Origin: Cellulomonas marina
Lineage (GTDB): Bacteria; Actinomycetota; Actinomycetes; Actinomycetales; Cellulomonadaceae
Direction of reading: 5' to 3'
Length of the DNA: 64,000 nucleotides
Assembly: GCF_900111925.1 (NCBI RefSeq)
Contig: NZ_FOKA01000001.1
Location: 248,001-312,000, forward strand
The translations under genes and the position numbers were made by a program. This document shows positions 52,103 through 61,712 of this stretch, piece after piece; position 1 is the first letter of the stretch, and each line of letters opens with the position of its first letter. The notes under the pieces are model-generated. The model saw only the letters and a list, made by a program, of their open reading frames with translations. It was not told the DNA's origin and searched no databases.

Positions 52103-52441
52103 GTCAACACGCTCGCCGACGGGCTGTTCCACGCGGTGACGTGGGTCGCGGCGGTCGTCGGCCTGGTGCTGCTCGTGGGCCGGGTGCGGGGCCAGCGCGT
52201 GTCACCGCGGCCGTGGCGTTCGGGGCGCTTCTGGGGCTGGGTGGTCGCCGGGTGGGGGCTGTTCAACCTCGTCGAGGGGACGGTGGCGCACCAGCTGCTC
52301 GGGCTGCACCACGTGCGGTACGGCCCGCACCAGGGGCTGTACGACGCGGGCTTCCTGGTGCTCGGGGCGCTGCTGCTCGCCGGGGGCTGGGCGTGGCAGC
52401 GACGAGCAGGCCGCGCCGACGCGGGGGCCCGGCGGCGCTGA
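52103..52441 (+). pseudogene. 5'-truncated DUF2243 membrane protein remnant
   Basis: The frame reads VNTLADGLFHAVTWVAAVVGLVLL from base 103 of this stretch onward, then FNLVEGTVAHQLLGLHHVRYG and a last membrane helix, which is the second half of DUF2243 membrane proteins. The first half, with GVDGI-type and HQILQWHH motifs, is absent: an in-frame TGA lies at 52097-52099 and only 94 bases separate it from chorismate mutase. The first start codon in frame is GTG 52136, which would give 101 residues. It is either a pseudogene from a 5' deletion or a short derived protein. Confidence 0.65.
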
Positions 52442-52457
52442 CCTGGACGCGAGGGCG

Positions 52458-54287
52458 TCAGTCGCCGCCGCGCTCGCCCTCCGGGCGCTCGTCGACGTAC
52501 AGGGCCTCGATCTCCGGCGCGAAGTCCTTCAGCACCAGCGCCCGCTTCACCTTGAGCGAGGGCGTCAGGTAGCCGTTGGCCTCCGTGAGGTCGCCCGGCA
52601 GCACGCGGAGCTTGCGGATGGACTCCGCCCGCGAGACGGCCTCGTTGGCGCGCGCCGCGGCGGCGTCGAGGGCCGCGAGGACCTGCGGGTCGTGCCGCGC
52701 GGCCTCCGCGTCCATGGCGGGCAGGCCGTGCCCGGCGAGCCAGCCCGGCAGCATCTCCTCGTCGAGGGTGACGAGCGCGCCGATGAAGGGGCGGTCGTCG
52801 CCGACGACGACGACCTGGCTGACGAGCGGATGACCACGCAGGCGGTCCTCGAGGACGGCGGGGGCGACGTTCTTGCCGCCCGCCGTCACGATGATCTCCT
52901 TCTTGCGGCCGGTGATGCGCAGGTAGCCGTCGTCGTCGAGCGACCCGAGGTCGCCCGTGTGGAACCAGCCGTCGACGAGGACCTCGGCCGTCGCCTCGGC
53001 GTTGTGTCGGTAGCCGCGGAAGACGTGCGGGCCGCGCACGAAGATCTCGCCCTCGTCGTCGACGCGCAGCGACGTGCCGGGGAAGGCCGGGCCGACCGTA
53101 CCGATCTTCGTCAGCGCGGGGCGGTTGACCGCCGTCGGCGCGGTGGTCTCCGTCAGCCCGTAGCCCTCGAGGACCTTGAGCCCGGCGCCGCGGTAGAAGT
53201 GGCCGAGGCGCTCGCCCAGGGGCGCGCCGCCGGACACGGCCCACTCGCACTGCCCGCCGAGCGCGGTCCGGATGCGCGCCAGCACGAGCCGGTCCGCGAC
53301 GGCGTGCTCGGCGCGCAGACGGGCGGACGGGCCGCCGTTCTCCTGCGCACGGGAGAAGTCCGCGGCGACCTTGGCCGACCAGCGGAACAGCCGACGTCGG
53401 GCGCCCGTGCCGGCGCGCTGCTCGGAGGAGTTGTAGACCTTCTCGAACACGCGCGGCACGGCCAGCAGGAAGGTCGGCCGGAAGGTGCCGAGGTCGGCCA
53501 GGAGGTGCTTGGCGTCGGGCGCGTGCCCGAGCACGGCACGCGAGGGCACGCACAGGACCTGGATGAACCGCGCGAACACGTGCGCGAGCGGCATGAACAG
53601 CAGCGTCCGGGAGCCCGGTGCCGCGCAGACCTCGCCCAGCCCGGCGGTGCCCTCCAGGGCGAGCGCGACGAAGTTGCCGTGCGTGAGCTCCACGCCCTTC
53701 GGCCGGCCCGTCGTGCCGGACGTGTAGATGACGGTGGCGAGGTCGTCGCCCCCGGCGGCGGCGCTGCGCCGGTCGACCTCCTCGTCCGTGACCGCGGCGC
53801 CCCGGCCGCGGGCGACGAGGGTGCCGACGGCGTCGTCGTCGAGCACGAGCACCTCGACCAGGCCGGGCAGGTCGTCGCGGACCTGCGCGACGGCCGCCGC
53901 GTGCGCCGCCGTCTCGACCACGACGAGCCGCACCCCGGCGTCGGCGCAGATCCAGCGCACCTGCTCCGGCGACGAGCTCTCGTACACCGGTACGCCGACC
54001 GCCCCCGCGGCCCAGCACGCGAAGTCCACGAGCGTCCACTCGTAGCGCGTGCGCGACATGATGCCGACCCGGTCCCCGGGCGCCACGCCGGAGGCGACGA
54101 GGCCCTTGGCGACGGACCGCACCTCGGCGACGAACTGCGCCACTGTCACCGCCTGCCACGCGCCGCCCGCGTCCCGGCGCTCGGCGAAGACGCCGTCGGC
54201 GTCCTCGGCGAGCCGGCGGGCGAGCATGCCCGGGATGGACAGGGCCGGGTCGTGCTGGACCAGGGAGGGCGACGTCGTCTCGCGCAC
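52458..54287 (-). CDS. long-chain fatty acid--CoA ligase (FadD15-like)
   Basis: The 609-residue AMP-forming ligase has the ATP loop YTSGTTGRPKGVELTHGN, LPLAHVFARFIQ, VSGGAPLGERLGHFY, GYGLTETTAPT, GWFHTGDLG and ITGRKKEIIVTAGGKNVAP, with the C-terminal catalytic Lys in LKVKRALVL. It activates fatty acids to acyl-CoA through an acyl-adenylate. Length and motifs fit the FadD15 group of actinobacteria. The gene starts 10 bases after valS on the same strand, so they are co-transcribed. No lipid genes are adjacent. Confidence 0.93.
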   Translation of the reverse strand: MRETTSPSLVQHDPALSIPGMLARRLAEDADGVFAERRDAGGAWQAVTVAQFVAEVRSVAKGLVASGVAPGDRVGIMSRTRYEWTLVDFACWAAGAVGVPVYESSSPEQVRWICADAGVRLVVVETAAHAAAVAQVRDDLPGLVEVLVLDDDAVGTLVARGRGAAVTDEEVDRRSAAAGGDDLATVIYTSGTTGRPKGVELTHGNFVALALEGTAGLGEVCAAPGSRTLLFMPLAHVFARFIQVLCVPSRAVLGHAPDAKHLLADLGTFRPTFLLAVPRVFEKVYNSSEQRAGTGARRRLFRWSAKVAADFSRAQENGGPSARLRAEHAVADRLVLARIRTALGGQCEWAVSGGAPLGERLGHFYRGAGLKVLEGYGLTETTAPTAVNRPALTKIGTVGPAFPGTSLRVDDEGEIFVRGPHVFRGYRHNAEATAEVLVDGWFHTGDLGSLDDDGYLRITGRKKEIIVTAGGKNVAPAVLEDRLRGHPLVSQVVVVGDDRPFIGALVTLDEEMLPGWLAGHGLPAMDAEAARHDPQVLAALDAAAARANEAVSRAESIRKLRVLPGDLTEANGYLTPSLKVKRALVLKDFAPEIEALYVDERPEGERGGD

Positions 54288-54297
54288 GCGGCCGGTC

Positions 54298-57009
54298 CTA
54301 GCGGGTGCCGGCGGGGGCGGGGTCGGCGGCGGGCGCCGGGGCAGCCGCCGGCGGGACGAGCCGCGCGTCGCGCGCGAGGACGCCTTCCCCGTCGCCGTCC
54401 ACGAGCTCGAGGGTCCCGGTGACGCGCCCGGCGGCGCGCACGTCGTCGAGCGCGTGCTCGACCCCGGCGCGCAGCGCGGCCGGCACGGCCAGCACCGCGT
54501 GCTCGATCTCCGTGCGCATCGACACCTTGGCCTCGGACTTCACCTTGCGCAGCGCCGCCAGCGCGGAGCCGGCGGCCGCCACGACGGCCGGGTCGGCGTC
54601 CCCGGCGGCCGTCCGCAGCGGCGCCGCCGTCGGCCACGGGGCCCGGTGCACCGAGCCCTCGCGCCACCACGACCACACCTCCTCGGTCGCGAACGGCAGC
54701 ACCGGTGCGAACAGCCGCAGGAGGGCGTCCAGCGCCAGGCCCAGCGCGGCGCGCGCCGACCGGGTCGCGGCCGTCAGCTCGTCGGCGGACGCGCCGGCGC
54801 CGTAGGCGCGGTCCTTGACCAGCTCGAGGTAGTCGTCGCAGAACGTCCAGAAGAACGTCTCCGTCAGCTCCAGCGCGCGCGTGTGGTCGTACGCCTCGAG
54901 CGCCGCGGTCGCGGCGTCCACCACGTCGGCCAGGCCGGCCAGCATCGCGCGGTCCAGCGGGTCGACGACGAGGGCCGGGTCGAGGACGACCGGCTCGTCG
55001 GGCGAGCCGAAGGACAGCGCGAACTTGCTGGCGTTGAGGACCTTGATCGCCAGGCGGCGGCCGATCTTCATCTGGCCGACCTCGAAGGCCGCGTCCGTGC
55101 CCAGCCGTGCGGAGGCGGCCCAGTACCGGACCGCGTCGGAGCCGTGCTCCTCGAGCAGGCCCATGGGTGTGACCACGTTGCCCTTGGACTTGCTCATCTT
55201 CTTGCGGTCGGGGTCCAGGATCCAGCCGCTGATGGCGGCGTCGGACCAGGGCAGCCCGCCGTGCTCGAGGTGCGAGCGCACGACGGTGGAGAACAGCCAG
55301 GTACGGATGATGTCCTGGCCCTGAGGACGCAGGTCCATGGGGAACACCCGGGCGAACAGGTCCGGGTCGCTGCGCCAGCCGCCCGCGATCTGCGGGGTCA
55401 GGGAGCTCGTCGCCCAGGTGTCCATGATGTCCGGGTCCCCGATGAAGCCGCCCGGCACGCCGCGCTGGTCGGCGGTGTACCCCGTGGGCACGTCGGAGGA
55501 CGGATCGACCGGGAGCTGGTCCTCGCCCGGCAGGATCGGGGCGTCGTGGCGCACCTCGCCCGCCTCGTCGAGCGGGTACCAGACGGGGAACGGCACGCCG
55601 AAGAAGCGCTGGCGGGAGATGAGCCAGTCGCCGTTGAGGCCGCCGACCCAGTTCTCGTAGCGGACCTTCATGAAGTCGGGGTGGAAGCCGAGTTCGCGGC
55701 CGCGCGCCAGGAGGGTCTCACGCAGGTCGGCGTCGCGGCCGCCGTTGCGGATGTACCACTGCCGGCTCGTGACGATCTCGAGGGGCTTGTCGCCCTTCTC
55801 GAAGAAGTTGGTTTTGCGCTGCGTGGCCTGCGGCTCGCCGTCCAGGTCGCCCGTCTCGCGCAGGCCGGCGACGACCGCCTCGCGCGCCGAGAAGGTCGTC
55901 TTGCCAGCCACGGCCTCGTAACGGGCCCGGCCGGCGTCCGTGGTCAGCCAGTCGGGGGTGTCCCGCAGGAGGCGGCCGTCGCGGCCGAGCACCGACCGCG
56001 TCGGCAGGGACAGCTCGCGCCACCACTGCACGTCCGTCAGGTCGCCGAAGGTGCAGCACATCGCGATGCCCGCGCCCTTGTCCGGCTCGGCGGCGGGGTG
56101 CGCGAGCACCGGGACCTCGACCTCGAACAGCGGCGTGCGGACGGTGGTGCCGAACAGGTGCTGGTAGCGCTCGTCGTCCGGGTGCGCGATGAGCGCGACG
56201 CACGCCGGCAGCAGCTCGGGGCGCGTCGTCTCGATGTGCACGACGCCCTCGTCGCCCTCGCCGTCCGTGCGGTGGAAGGCCACGCGGTGGAAGGCGCCGG
56301 GGTAGTCGCGCGCCTCGAGCTCGGCCTGCGCCACGGCGGTCTGGAAGGTGACGTCCCACAGGCCCGGGGCCTCGGCCTGGTACGCCTCGCCGCGGGCGAG
56401 GTTGCGCAGGAACGCCTGCTGGGCGACGGCCCGGGCGTCGGCGGAGATCGTCTGGTAGGTCATGCCCCAGTCGACGGACAGCCCCAGCCGGCGCCACAGC
56501 GCCTCGAACTGCCGCTCGTCCTCGACCGTCAGCCGCTCGCACAGCTCGACGAAGTTGCGCCGGCTGATCGGCACCTGGTCCGCGGCGCGCACGCTCTTGC
56601 CCTCGGCGCCCTGCAGCGGGGGCCGGAAGTCCGGGTCGTACGGCAGGGACGGGTCGCAGCGCACGCCGTAGTAGTTCTGCACGCGACGCTCGGTCGGCAG
56701 GCCGTTGTCGTCCCAGCCCATGGGGTAGAAGACCTCGGCGCCGCGCATGCGGCGGAAGCGCGCGACGACGTCGGTGTGGGTGTAGCTGAAGACGTGCCCG
56801 ACGTGCAGCGAGCCCGAGACGGTGGGCGGCGGGGTGTCGATGGAGTAGACCTGCTCGCGCGTGGCGGAGCGGTCGAACGCGTACGTCCGGCCCTCGGTCC
56901 AGGCGGCGTCCCAGCGCTCCTCGACCCCGTCGAGGGAGACCCGGTCCGGTACCTGGCGGCCGGGGCGGGTCGCCGGGGCGTCGGACGGGAGGGCGTGCTG
57001 GTCGGCCAT
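54298..57009 (-). CDS. valS: valyl-tRNA synthetase
   Basis: The 903-residue class I synthetase charges tRNA-Val. The HIGH motif is TVSGSLHVGHVFSYTHTD, the editing domain holds TTRPELLPACVALIAHPDD, and KMSKS lies in DRKKMSKSKGNVVTP. RVQNYYGVRCD and FFGVPFPVWY mark the actinobacterial ValRS form. It ends with the anticodon-binding domain and lacks a clear long coiled-coil arm. The ATG at 57009 is chosen; in-frame ATGs at 57018 and 57021 would add three or four residues. The acyl-CoA ligase gene follows. Confidence 0.96.
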   Translation of the reverse strand: MADQHALPSDAPATRPGRQVPDRVSLDGVEERWDAAWTEGRTYAFDRSATREQVYSIDTPPPTVSGSLHVGHVFSYTHTDVVARFRRMRGAEVFYPMGWDDNGLPTERRVQNYYGVRCDPSLPYDPDFRPPLQGAEGKSVRAADQVPISRRNFVELCERLTVEDERQFEALWRRLGLSVDWGMTYQTISADARAVAQQAFLRNLARGEAYQAEAPGLWDVTFQTAVAQAELEARDYPGAFHRVAFHRTDGEGDEGVVHIETTRPELLPACVALIAHPDDERYQHLFGTTVRTPLFEVEVPVLAHPAAEPDKGAGIAMCCTFGDLTDVQWWRELSLPTRSVLGRDGRLLRDTPDWLTTDAGRARYEAVAGKTTFSAREAVVAGLRETGDLDGEPQATQRKTNFFEKGDKPLEIVTSRQWYIRNGGRDADLRETLLARGRELGFHPDFMKVRYENWVGGLNGDWLISRQRFFGVPFPVWYPLDEAGEVRHDAPILPGEDQLPVDPSSDVPTGYTADQRGVPGGFIGDPDIMDTWATSSLTPQIAGGWRSDPDLFARVFPMDLRPQGQDIIRTWLFSTVVRSHLEHGGLPWSDAAISGWILDPDRKKMSKSKGNVVTPMGLLEEHGSDAVRYWAASARLGTDAAFEVGQMKIGRRLAIKVLNASKFALSFGSPDEPVVLDPALVVDPLDRAMLAGLADVVDAATAALEAYDHTRALELTETFFWTFCDDYLELVKDRAYGAGASADELTAATRSARAALGLALDALLRLFAPVLPFATEEVWSWWREGSVHRAPWPTAAPLRTAAGDADPAVVAAAGSALAALRKVKSEAKVSMRTEIEHAVLAVPAALRAGVEHALDDVRAAGRVTGTLELVDGDGEGVLARDARLVPPAAAPAPAADPAPAGTR

Positions 57010-57211
57010 GGGCGTCATCATCCCAGATCGGTGCCGACCGACGACCGCGGCCCCGTGCGGTGCAGGACGTGCGGGCGGTGCCGGGGCTGGGGACGGGTGG
57101 CGACGAGGCTGAGAGCGCGCGGTACGACCGTGGCGCGCGCCGGGACGCGGCGGGACACGCTGGTGCGCGGGCCGGTCCCGCCGGGGCCGCCGACGGCGCG
57201 AGGAGGACGAC

Positions 57212-57928
57212 GTGACGCAGCTGCAGGGCGCGAGCGTGCTGGTGGTCGGGGCGAGCGGCGGGCTGGGCGCGCCCCTCGCGGCGGCGCTGGCGGGGGCCGG
57301 GGCGGACCTCACCCTCGTGGCGCGCGACGAGGGTCGGCTGAGGGCGGCCGCGCCCGCCGACGCGCACGTCGTCGCGCTGGACGTGACGGCGCCGGGCGCG
57401 CCCACGGCGGCGGTGGACGCGGCCGTGCAGCGCTGGGGGCGGCTCGACGGCGTCGTCGTCGCCGCCGGCGTGGTCGCCTTCGGGCCGGCCGAGGCCGTCG
57501 AGGAGGAGGTGCTGCGCGCCCTGCTCGCCGTCAACACCGTGGCGCCGGTGCTGCTGCTCGCGGCCGCGTCGCCGCACCTGCTCGCCGCGGCCGAAGCGGG
57601 TCGGGACCCCTTCGTCCTGCACGTGTCGGCGGTGACGGCCGAGGCGCCGACCGCCGGTATGGCGGCCTACAGCGCGAGCAAGGCGGCGCTGACGGCCTTC
57701 GACTCCGCGGCCGGGCGCGAGCTGCGCAAGCGGCGGGTGCGCGTGGTGGACGCACGGCCGCCGCACACGGAGACCGGCCTGGCCGGCCGGCCGATCGCCG
57801 GGCAGGCGCCGCACCTGCAGCCGGGCAAGGACCCCGCGGGCGTGGCCGCCCGGCTGGTCCGGGCCCTCGTCGAGGGGGAGCGGGACCTGCCGGCGGCGGC
57901 GTTCGACGAGGTGCCGACCGCCGGGTGA
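57212..57928 (+). CDS. SDR family oxidoreductase
   Basis: The 238-residue short-chain dehydrogenase has the cofactor loop VGASGGLG near residues 12-19, VALDV, AAGV in place of NNAG, Ser in LHVSAV and Tyr-Lys in YSASKAAL. Arg in VARDEGRL favours NADP. The C-terminal RPPHTETGLAGRPIAG corresponds to the PG motif region. It is shorter than classical members and lacks the full NNAG, so substrate is unclear. GAGGAGGA lies before the GTG. Its stop codon lies in the first unit of a 14-bp tandem repeat. Confidence 0.88.
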   Translation: MTQLQGASVLVVGASGGLGAPLAAALAGAGADLTLVARDEGRLRAAAPADAHVVALDVTAPGAPTAAVDAAVQRWGRLDGVVVAAGVVAFGPAEAVEEEVLRALLAVNTVAPVLLLAAASPHLLAAAEAGRDPFVLHVSAVTAEAPTAGMAAYSASKAALTAFDSAAGRELRKRRVRVVDARPPHTETGLAGRPIAGQAPHLQPGKDPAGVAARLVRALVEGERDLPAAAFDEVPTAG

Positions 57929-57963
57929 CGGCTGCCGGGTGACGGCTGCTGGGTGACGGCTGC
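57922..57963 (+). repeat. 14-bp tandem repeat, 3 copies, at an SDR stop codon
   Basis: CGGGTGACGGCTGC three times (last with T first); TGA of the SDR gene is inside unit 1, so each unit adds a further in-register TGA. Confidence 0.85.
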
Positions 57964-57998
57964 CGGCCGACGCCCGGGCCGGGCGGTCCGTCCGGGCG

Positions 57999-58556
57999 TC
58001 AGCCCTCGCGGTGCGCCTGGCGTTCGCGGTACGCCTGCACATGCGCGCGGTTGGCGCAGTTGTTGACGTCGCAGAACCGCCGCGACCGGTTGCGGGACAG
58101 GTCGACGAGGACGGCGCGGCAGTCCGGCGCCTCGCAGGTGCGCATGCGGTCGTACTCGTCCGACCGGATGACGTCGACGACCGCCATGGCGGCCTCGGTG
58201 AGCACGCGGACGGGCAGGGGAGCGTCCAACGGGGTGGCGTGCAGGTGCCAGTCCCAGCCGTCGTGCCGCACGAGCCAGGGCCGCGCGTCCGCCTCGTGCA
58301 GCACGGCGTTGACGAGCCCCGCCGCGGTGTCGCGGTCGACGCCCCAGAAGCGGTGCACGGTGTCCCGGGCGTCGCGGACGGCCGCGAGCTCGGCCGCGTC
58401 CCCGTCGTGGCGACCGCCGAAGCCGTTCGCGTCGTAGAAGGCGTCGAGGTCGGCCACCGACACGAGGGCGTCGGCGCCGTCGCGGCGCCGGTCGGGTGCG
58501 GTGTTGACCAGTGCCGCCGCCGTCTGCAGCGCCATGCGGGTGTCAGGTGCGAACAT
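57999..58556 (-). CDS. CGNR zinc-finger transcriptional regulator (ABATE domain)
   Basis: The 185-residue protein has an N-terminal ABATE-like ligand domain and a C-terminal CGNR zinc finger: C-x4-C in TCEAPDC, then RRFCDVNNCANRAHVQAYR with CxxxxC and the CANR variant of CGNR. Such proteins are regulators whose ligand is unknown. AGGAG lies 8 bases before the ATG. It is divergent from an EamA exporter across 139 bases with an inverted repeat between them, which suggests it controls the exporter and itself. Confidence 0.9.
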   Translation of the reverse strand: MFAPDTRMALQTAAALVNTAPDRRRDGADALVSVADLDAFYDANGFGGRHDGDAAELAAVRDARDTVHRFWGVDRDTAAGLVNAVLHEADARPWLVRHDGWDWHLHATPLDAPLPVRVLTEAAMAVVDVIRSDEYDRMRTCEAPDCRAVLVDLSRNRSRRFCDVNNCANRAHVQAYRERQAHREG

Positions 58557-58587
58557 GGCGTTGACTCCTGTCGGCCGGTGCTCCTAC

Positions 58588-58620
58588 TGTCAGGGGCAAC
58601 AGCATCCCACGCTCCTGACA
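58588..58620. promoter_or_regulatory. inverted repeat between CGNR regulator and EamA exporter
   Basis: TGTCAGG and CCTGACA, 19 bases apart, with a further GACACGTGTC palindrome at 58617-58626. Candidate operator for the CGNR protein. Confidence 0.45.
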
Positions 58621-58695
58621 CGTGTCGGGGGTGGGTGCTCCGGCACGTCGCGACCGCGGCGGCGGGTGATCGACGGGCTGGCGACGGGGAGCGAC

Positions 58696-59652
58696 GTGGG
58701 CGGCACAGGTGGGACCCGCGGCGGCGGGGTGGTGGCGGGGCTCGTGGCGGCCCTGGCGTTCGCGACGAGCGGGCCGGTGGTCAAGCCGCTGCTGGAGGCG
58801 GGCTGGAGCCCGGGCGCGGCGATCCTCGTGCGCCTCGGCATCGGTGCCCTGCTCCTGGTGGGGCCGGCGGTGGTCGCGCTCGGCGGGCGCTGGGACGTGC
58901 TGCGGGCAGAGTGGCGGCTGGTCGTCGCCTTCGGGGCGCTCGGGGTGGCCGCGGCCTCGGCGCTGTACTACCAGGCCGTCGAGCGGCTGCCCGTGGCGGT
59001 GGCGCTGCTGGTGGAGTACACCGGGCCGCTCCTGCTGCTGGCGTGGACCTGGGCGCGCTCGCGGCGCACGCCGGCACGGCAGACGCTGGCGGGGGCGCTG
59101 CTGGCCACCGTGGGGCTCGCGCTGGTGCTCGACCTGACCGGCGGCCTGGCGCTCGACGCCGTGGGTCTGCTCTGCGCGTTCGGCGCGGCCGTCGGCAACG
59201 CCGCCTACTTCCTGCTCACGGGCCGGCCGACGCGGCTGCCCGCCGTGACGCTGGCCGGCGCGGGCATGCTCGTCGGGTGGGCCGGGCTCGTGGTGCTCGC
59301 GCTGGTCGGGGTGCTGCCGGTGGCGGCACCGGCGGTCGACGTGGCCGTGCCGGGGGCCGTCGTGCCGTGGTGGGTGCCGCTGCTCGTCGTCGGGACGGTG
59401 CCCACCGCCTTCGCGTACGGGGTCAGCGCCGTGTCGGTGCGGCTGCTGGGGGACCGGACGGCGTCCTTCCTCGCGCTGTCGGAGGTGCTGTTCGCCGTCG
59501 CGCTGGCCTGGGTGCTGCTCGACGAGGTTCCGCTGCCGGTGCAGCTCGTCGGCGCGGGGCTCGTCGTCGCCGGGGTGGCGCTGGTGCGGCGCGGGGAGGC
59601 CGCGCCCGTGCCGGCCACCGTCGAGGCGCCCCTCGTCGCCCCCGCCGCCTAG
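58696..59652 (+). CDS. EamA family (RhtA-like) transporter
   Basis: The 318-residue protein has ten hydrophobic segments in two EamA repeats (for example GLVAALAFATSGPVVKPLLEAGWSP and ALYYQAVERLPVAVALLVEYTGPLLLL; then AYFLLTG and FLALSEVLFAVALAWVLLDE). DMT-superfamily exporters of this group move amino acids or metabolites out of the cell. GGGGAG sits 4 bases before the GTG at 58696; an in-frame GTG at 58666 is less likely. It is divergent from the CGNR regulator, the probable controller. Confidence 0.88.
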   Translation: MGGTGGTRGGGVVAGLVAALAFATSGPVVKPLLEAGWSPGAAILVRLGIGALLLVGPAVVALGGRWDVLRAEWRLVVAFGALGVAAASALYYQAVERLPVAVALLVEYTGPLLLLAWTWARSRRTPARQTLAGALLATVGLALVLDLTGGLALDAVGLLCAFGAAVGNAAYFLLTGRPTRLPAVTLAGAGMLVGWAGLVVLALVGVLPVAAPAVDVAVPGAVVPWWVPLLVVGTVPTAFAYGVSAVSVRLLGDRTASFLALSEVLFAVALAWVLLDEVPLPVQLVGAGLVVAGVALVRRGEAAPVPATVEAPLVAPAA

Positions 59653-59719
59653 GCTCGTCCGGGTCCGGCGCACGCGGCGTCGGGCGGACGGCGACGACGG
59701 ACACGACGAGGGGCGGCGC

Positions 59720-60724
59720 ATGGGCACGGGCCTGACCGTCGGCTACACGGCGGCGCTCGAGCAGCTGCACCCGCGCGAGGCCGTCGAGCTGGCGGTGCAC
59801 GCCGAGCGGCACGGCTTCTCCGGAACCACCGCCACGGATCACTTCCAGCCGTGGGTGCCCGCTCAGGGGCAGGCGTCGTTCGTCTGGAACGTGCTCACCG
59901 CGGTCGCGGAGCGCACGACGGGAGACGTGGGGCCCGGCGTCACCGCGCCGACGTTCCGCTGGCACCCGGCCGTCGTCGCGCAGGCCAGCGCGACGCTCGC
60001 GGCCATGTACCCGGACCGGCACTGGCTCGGGATCGGCTCGGGCGAGGCGTTGAACGAGCACGTCGTCGGCGGGTACTGGCCGGAGGCTCCCGAGCGCATC
60101 AACCGCATGTTCGAGGCGTTGGACGTCATCAAGAAGCTGTTCAACGCGTCCCTGGCGGGCAAGGACGCCAAGCACGCGGGCACGTACTACCGGCTGGAGT
60201 CGACACGGCTGTGGACCATGCCGGAGCGCGCGCCGCAGGTCCTCGTCGCCACGGCGGGGCCGGTGACCGCCCGGCGCGCCGGACGCGTGGCCGACGGGCT
60301 CATCACCGTGAACGCGCCGGTGGAACGGCTGGCGTCGCTGCTCGCGCGGTTCGCGGACGGGGCGCGGGAGGCGGGTCGCGACGCGACGGCGCTGCCGAAG
60401 GTGCTGCAGGTGCACCTGTCCTGGGCGGCGACGGAGGAGGAGGCCGTGGCCGGCGCGCTGCGGGAGTGGCCCAACGGGGGGATGCGGTTCAACCGGTCGG
60501 ACGTGCGCTCGCCCTTCGACTTCGAGCAGATGGCCCGGCACGTGCGGGCGGAGGACTTCGAGGGGCGCCTGTTGGTGTCCGCCGACCCCGACCGGCACCG
60601 GGCGGAGCTGCAGCGGTACGTGGACCTGGGGTTCGACCGGATCTACCTGCACAACGTGGGGCGCAACCAGCGGGAGTTCCTCGAGACGTTCGGGCGCGAC
60701 GTGCTGCCGGGGCTGGTCCGGTGA
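59720..60724 (+). CDS. F420-dependent LLM oxidoreductase, Fgd/TIGR03557-like
   Basis: The 334-residue enzyme resembles F420-dependent glucose-6-phosphate dehydrogenase and the TIGR03557 family. [42 protein letters not shown] and [18 protein letters not shown] match the F420 and phosphate sites, and KKLF with [11 protein letters not shown] follows. TIGR03557-type sequences are close relatives with different substrates, so Fgd activity is uncertain. GAGGGG lies before the ATG. It overlaps cofE by GTGA; together they tie this block to F420 metabolism. Confidence 0.88.
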   Translation: MGTGLTVGYTAALEQLHPREAVELAVHAERHGFSGTTATDHFQPWVPAQGQASFVWNVLTAVAERTTGDVGPGVTAPTFRWHPAVVAQASATLAAMYPDRHWLGIGSGEALNEHVVGGYWPEAPERINRMFEALDVIKKLFNASLAGKDAKHAGTYYRLESTRLWTMPERAPQVLVATAGPVTARRAGRVADGLITVNAPVERLASLLARFADGAREAGRDATALPKVLQVHLSWAATEEEAVAGALREWPNGGMRFNRSDVRSPFDFEQMARHVRAEDFEGRLLVSADPDRHRAELQRYVDLGFDRIYLHNVGRNQREFLETFGRDVLPGLVR

Positions 60725-61575
60725 CGGGGGTGGGTGCTGGTCCCGTGGGCGGCGTGACCGGGGACGCCGTGCTGACCGTCTGGGCGACGGCCGGCCTGCC
60801 CGAGGTGCGGCCCGGCGACGGCCTGGCGGCGCTCGTCGTGGCGGCGCTGGCCGCCGACGCCGGACGGGACCCGGCGCGGGCGCTCGTCGACGGGGACGTG
60901 CTGGTGCTGACGAGCAAGGTGGTGTCCAAGGCCGAGGGGCGTGTCGTCGCCGCCGACGACCGCGAGCAGGCCATCACGGACGAGACCGTGCGGGTCGTCG
61001 CGACGCGGGCGTACCCGGGCGGCGTCACGCGGATCGTCGAGAACCGGCTGGGGCTGGTCATGGCGGCGGCGGGGGTCGACGCGTCGAACACGCCAGGCGG
61101 GACGGTGCTGCTGCTGCCGCTGGACCCGGACGCGTCCGCGCGGGCGCTGCGGGCCGCGGTGGGGGCCGCGTTCGGCGTGCGCGTGGGGGTGCTCGTGTCG
61201 GACACGGCGGGGCGGCCCTGGCGAGAGGGCGTCACGGACCTGACCATCGGCGCGGCCGGCGTGCAGGTGCTCGACGACCTGCGGGGGCAGACGGACAGCC
61301 ACGGCCGGCCGCTGACCATGACGGTCGCCGCCGTCGCCGACGAGCTGGCCGCCGCGGCGGAGCTGGTGAAGGGCAAGGCGTCCGGCCGGCCGCTGGCGGT
61401 GGTGCGGGGAGCGGGGCGGTTCGTCACCGACGAGGACGGGCCCGGCGCACGCGTGCTCGTGCGGACCGGGCCGACGGACATGTTCCGGCTGGGGTCGGCC
61501 GAGGCGTACGCGGCCGGGTGGCACGACGCGCGCGCCTGGCCGGACCGCTCCGAGCCGCCGCTCGACCGGCCCTGA
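60721..61575 (+). CDS. cofE: coenzyme F420-0:L-glutamate ligase CofE
   Basis: The 284-residue protein adds glutamate to F420-0. [37 protein letters not shown] sequence ([17 protein letters not shown]), [25 protein letters not shown] and [16 protein letters not shown] match CofE and the N-terminal half of mycobacterial FbiB. The nitroreductase-like C-terminal half of FbiB is absent, so the reductive step needs another protein. Its GTG overlaps the Fgd-like stop codon by GTGA. The pair implies F420 is made and used by this organism. Confidence 0.93.
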   Translation: MTGVGAGPVGGVTGDAVLTVWATAGLPEVRPGDGLAALVVAALAADAGRDPARALVDGDVLVLTSKVVSKAEGRVVAADDREQAITDETVRVVATRAYPGGVTRIVENRLGLVMAAAGVDASNTPGGTVLLLPLDPDASARALRAAVGAAFGVRVGVLVSDTAGRPWREGVTDLTIGAAGVQVLDDLRGQTDSHGRPLTMTVAAVADELAAAAELVKGKASGRPLAVVRGAGRFVTDEDGPGARVLVRTGPTDMFRLGSAEAYAAGWHDARAWPDRSEPPLDRP

Positions 61576-61700
61576 CGACGGGGCCTGACGACCAACCTTG
61601 ACGACCGGCCCTGACCGGCCTGACGAGGAGCCTCGAGGACCAGCCCGACGCACGTCGACGGCGTCGGTTCGGCGGGCTGCCGCTCTCAGCGGCGGGCTGG

Positions 61701-61706
61701 CACGAT
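61701..61706 (+). promoter_or_regulatory. -10-like element before a membrane protein gene
   Basis: CACGAT ends 6 bases before the GTG at 61713. Confidence 0.4.
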
Positions 61707-61712
61707 GCCGGG

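Noticed and set aside
52136..52441. Intact DUF2243 membrane protein
   Set aside because: The first half of the domain is missing and a stop codon stands upstream in frame, so it is reported as a remnant.
57105..57125. GCTGAGAG sequence resembling the start of a thiamine pyrophosphate riboswitch
   Set aside because: The second conserved half (CTGATCTGGATAATGCC-type core) is absent, and no thiamine gene follows.
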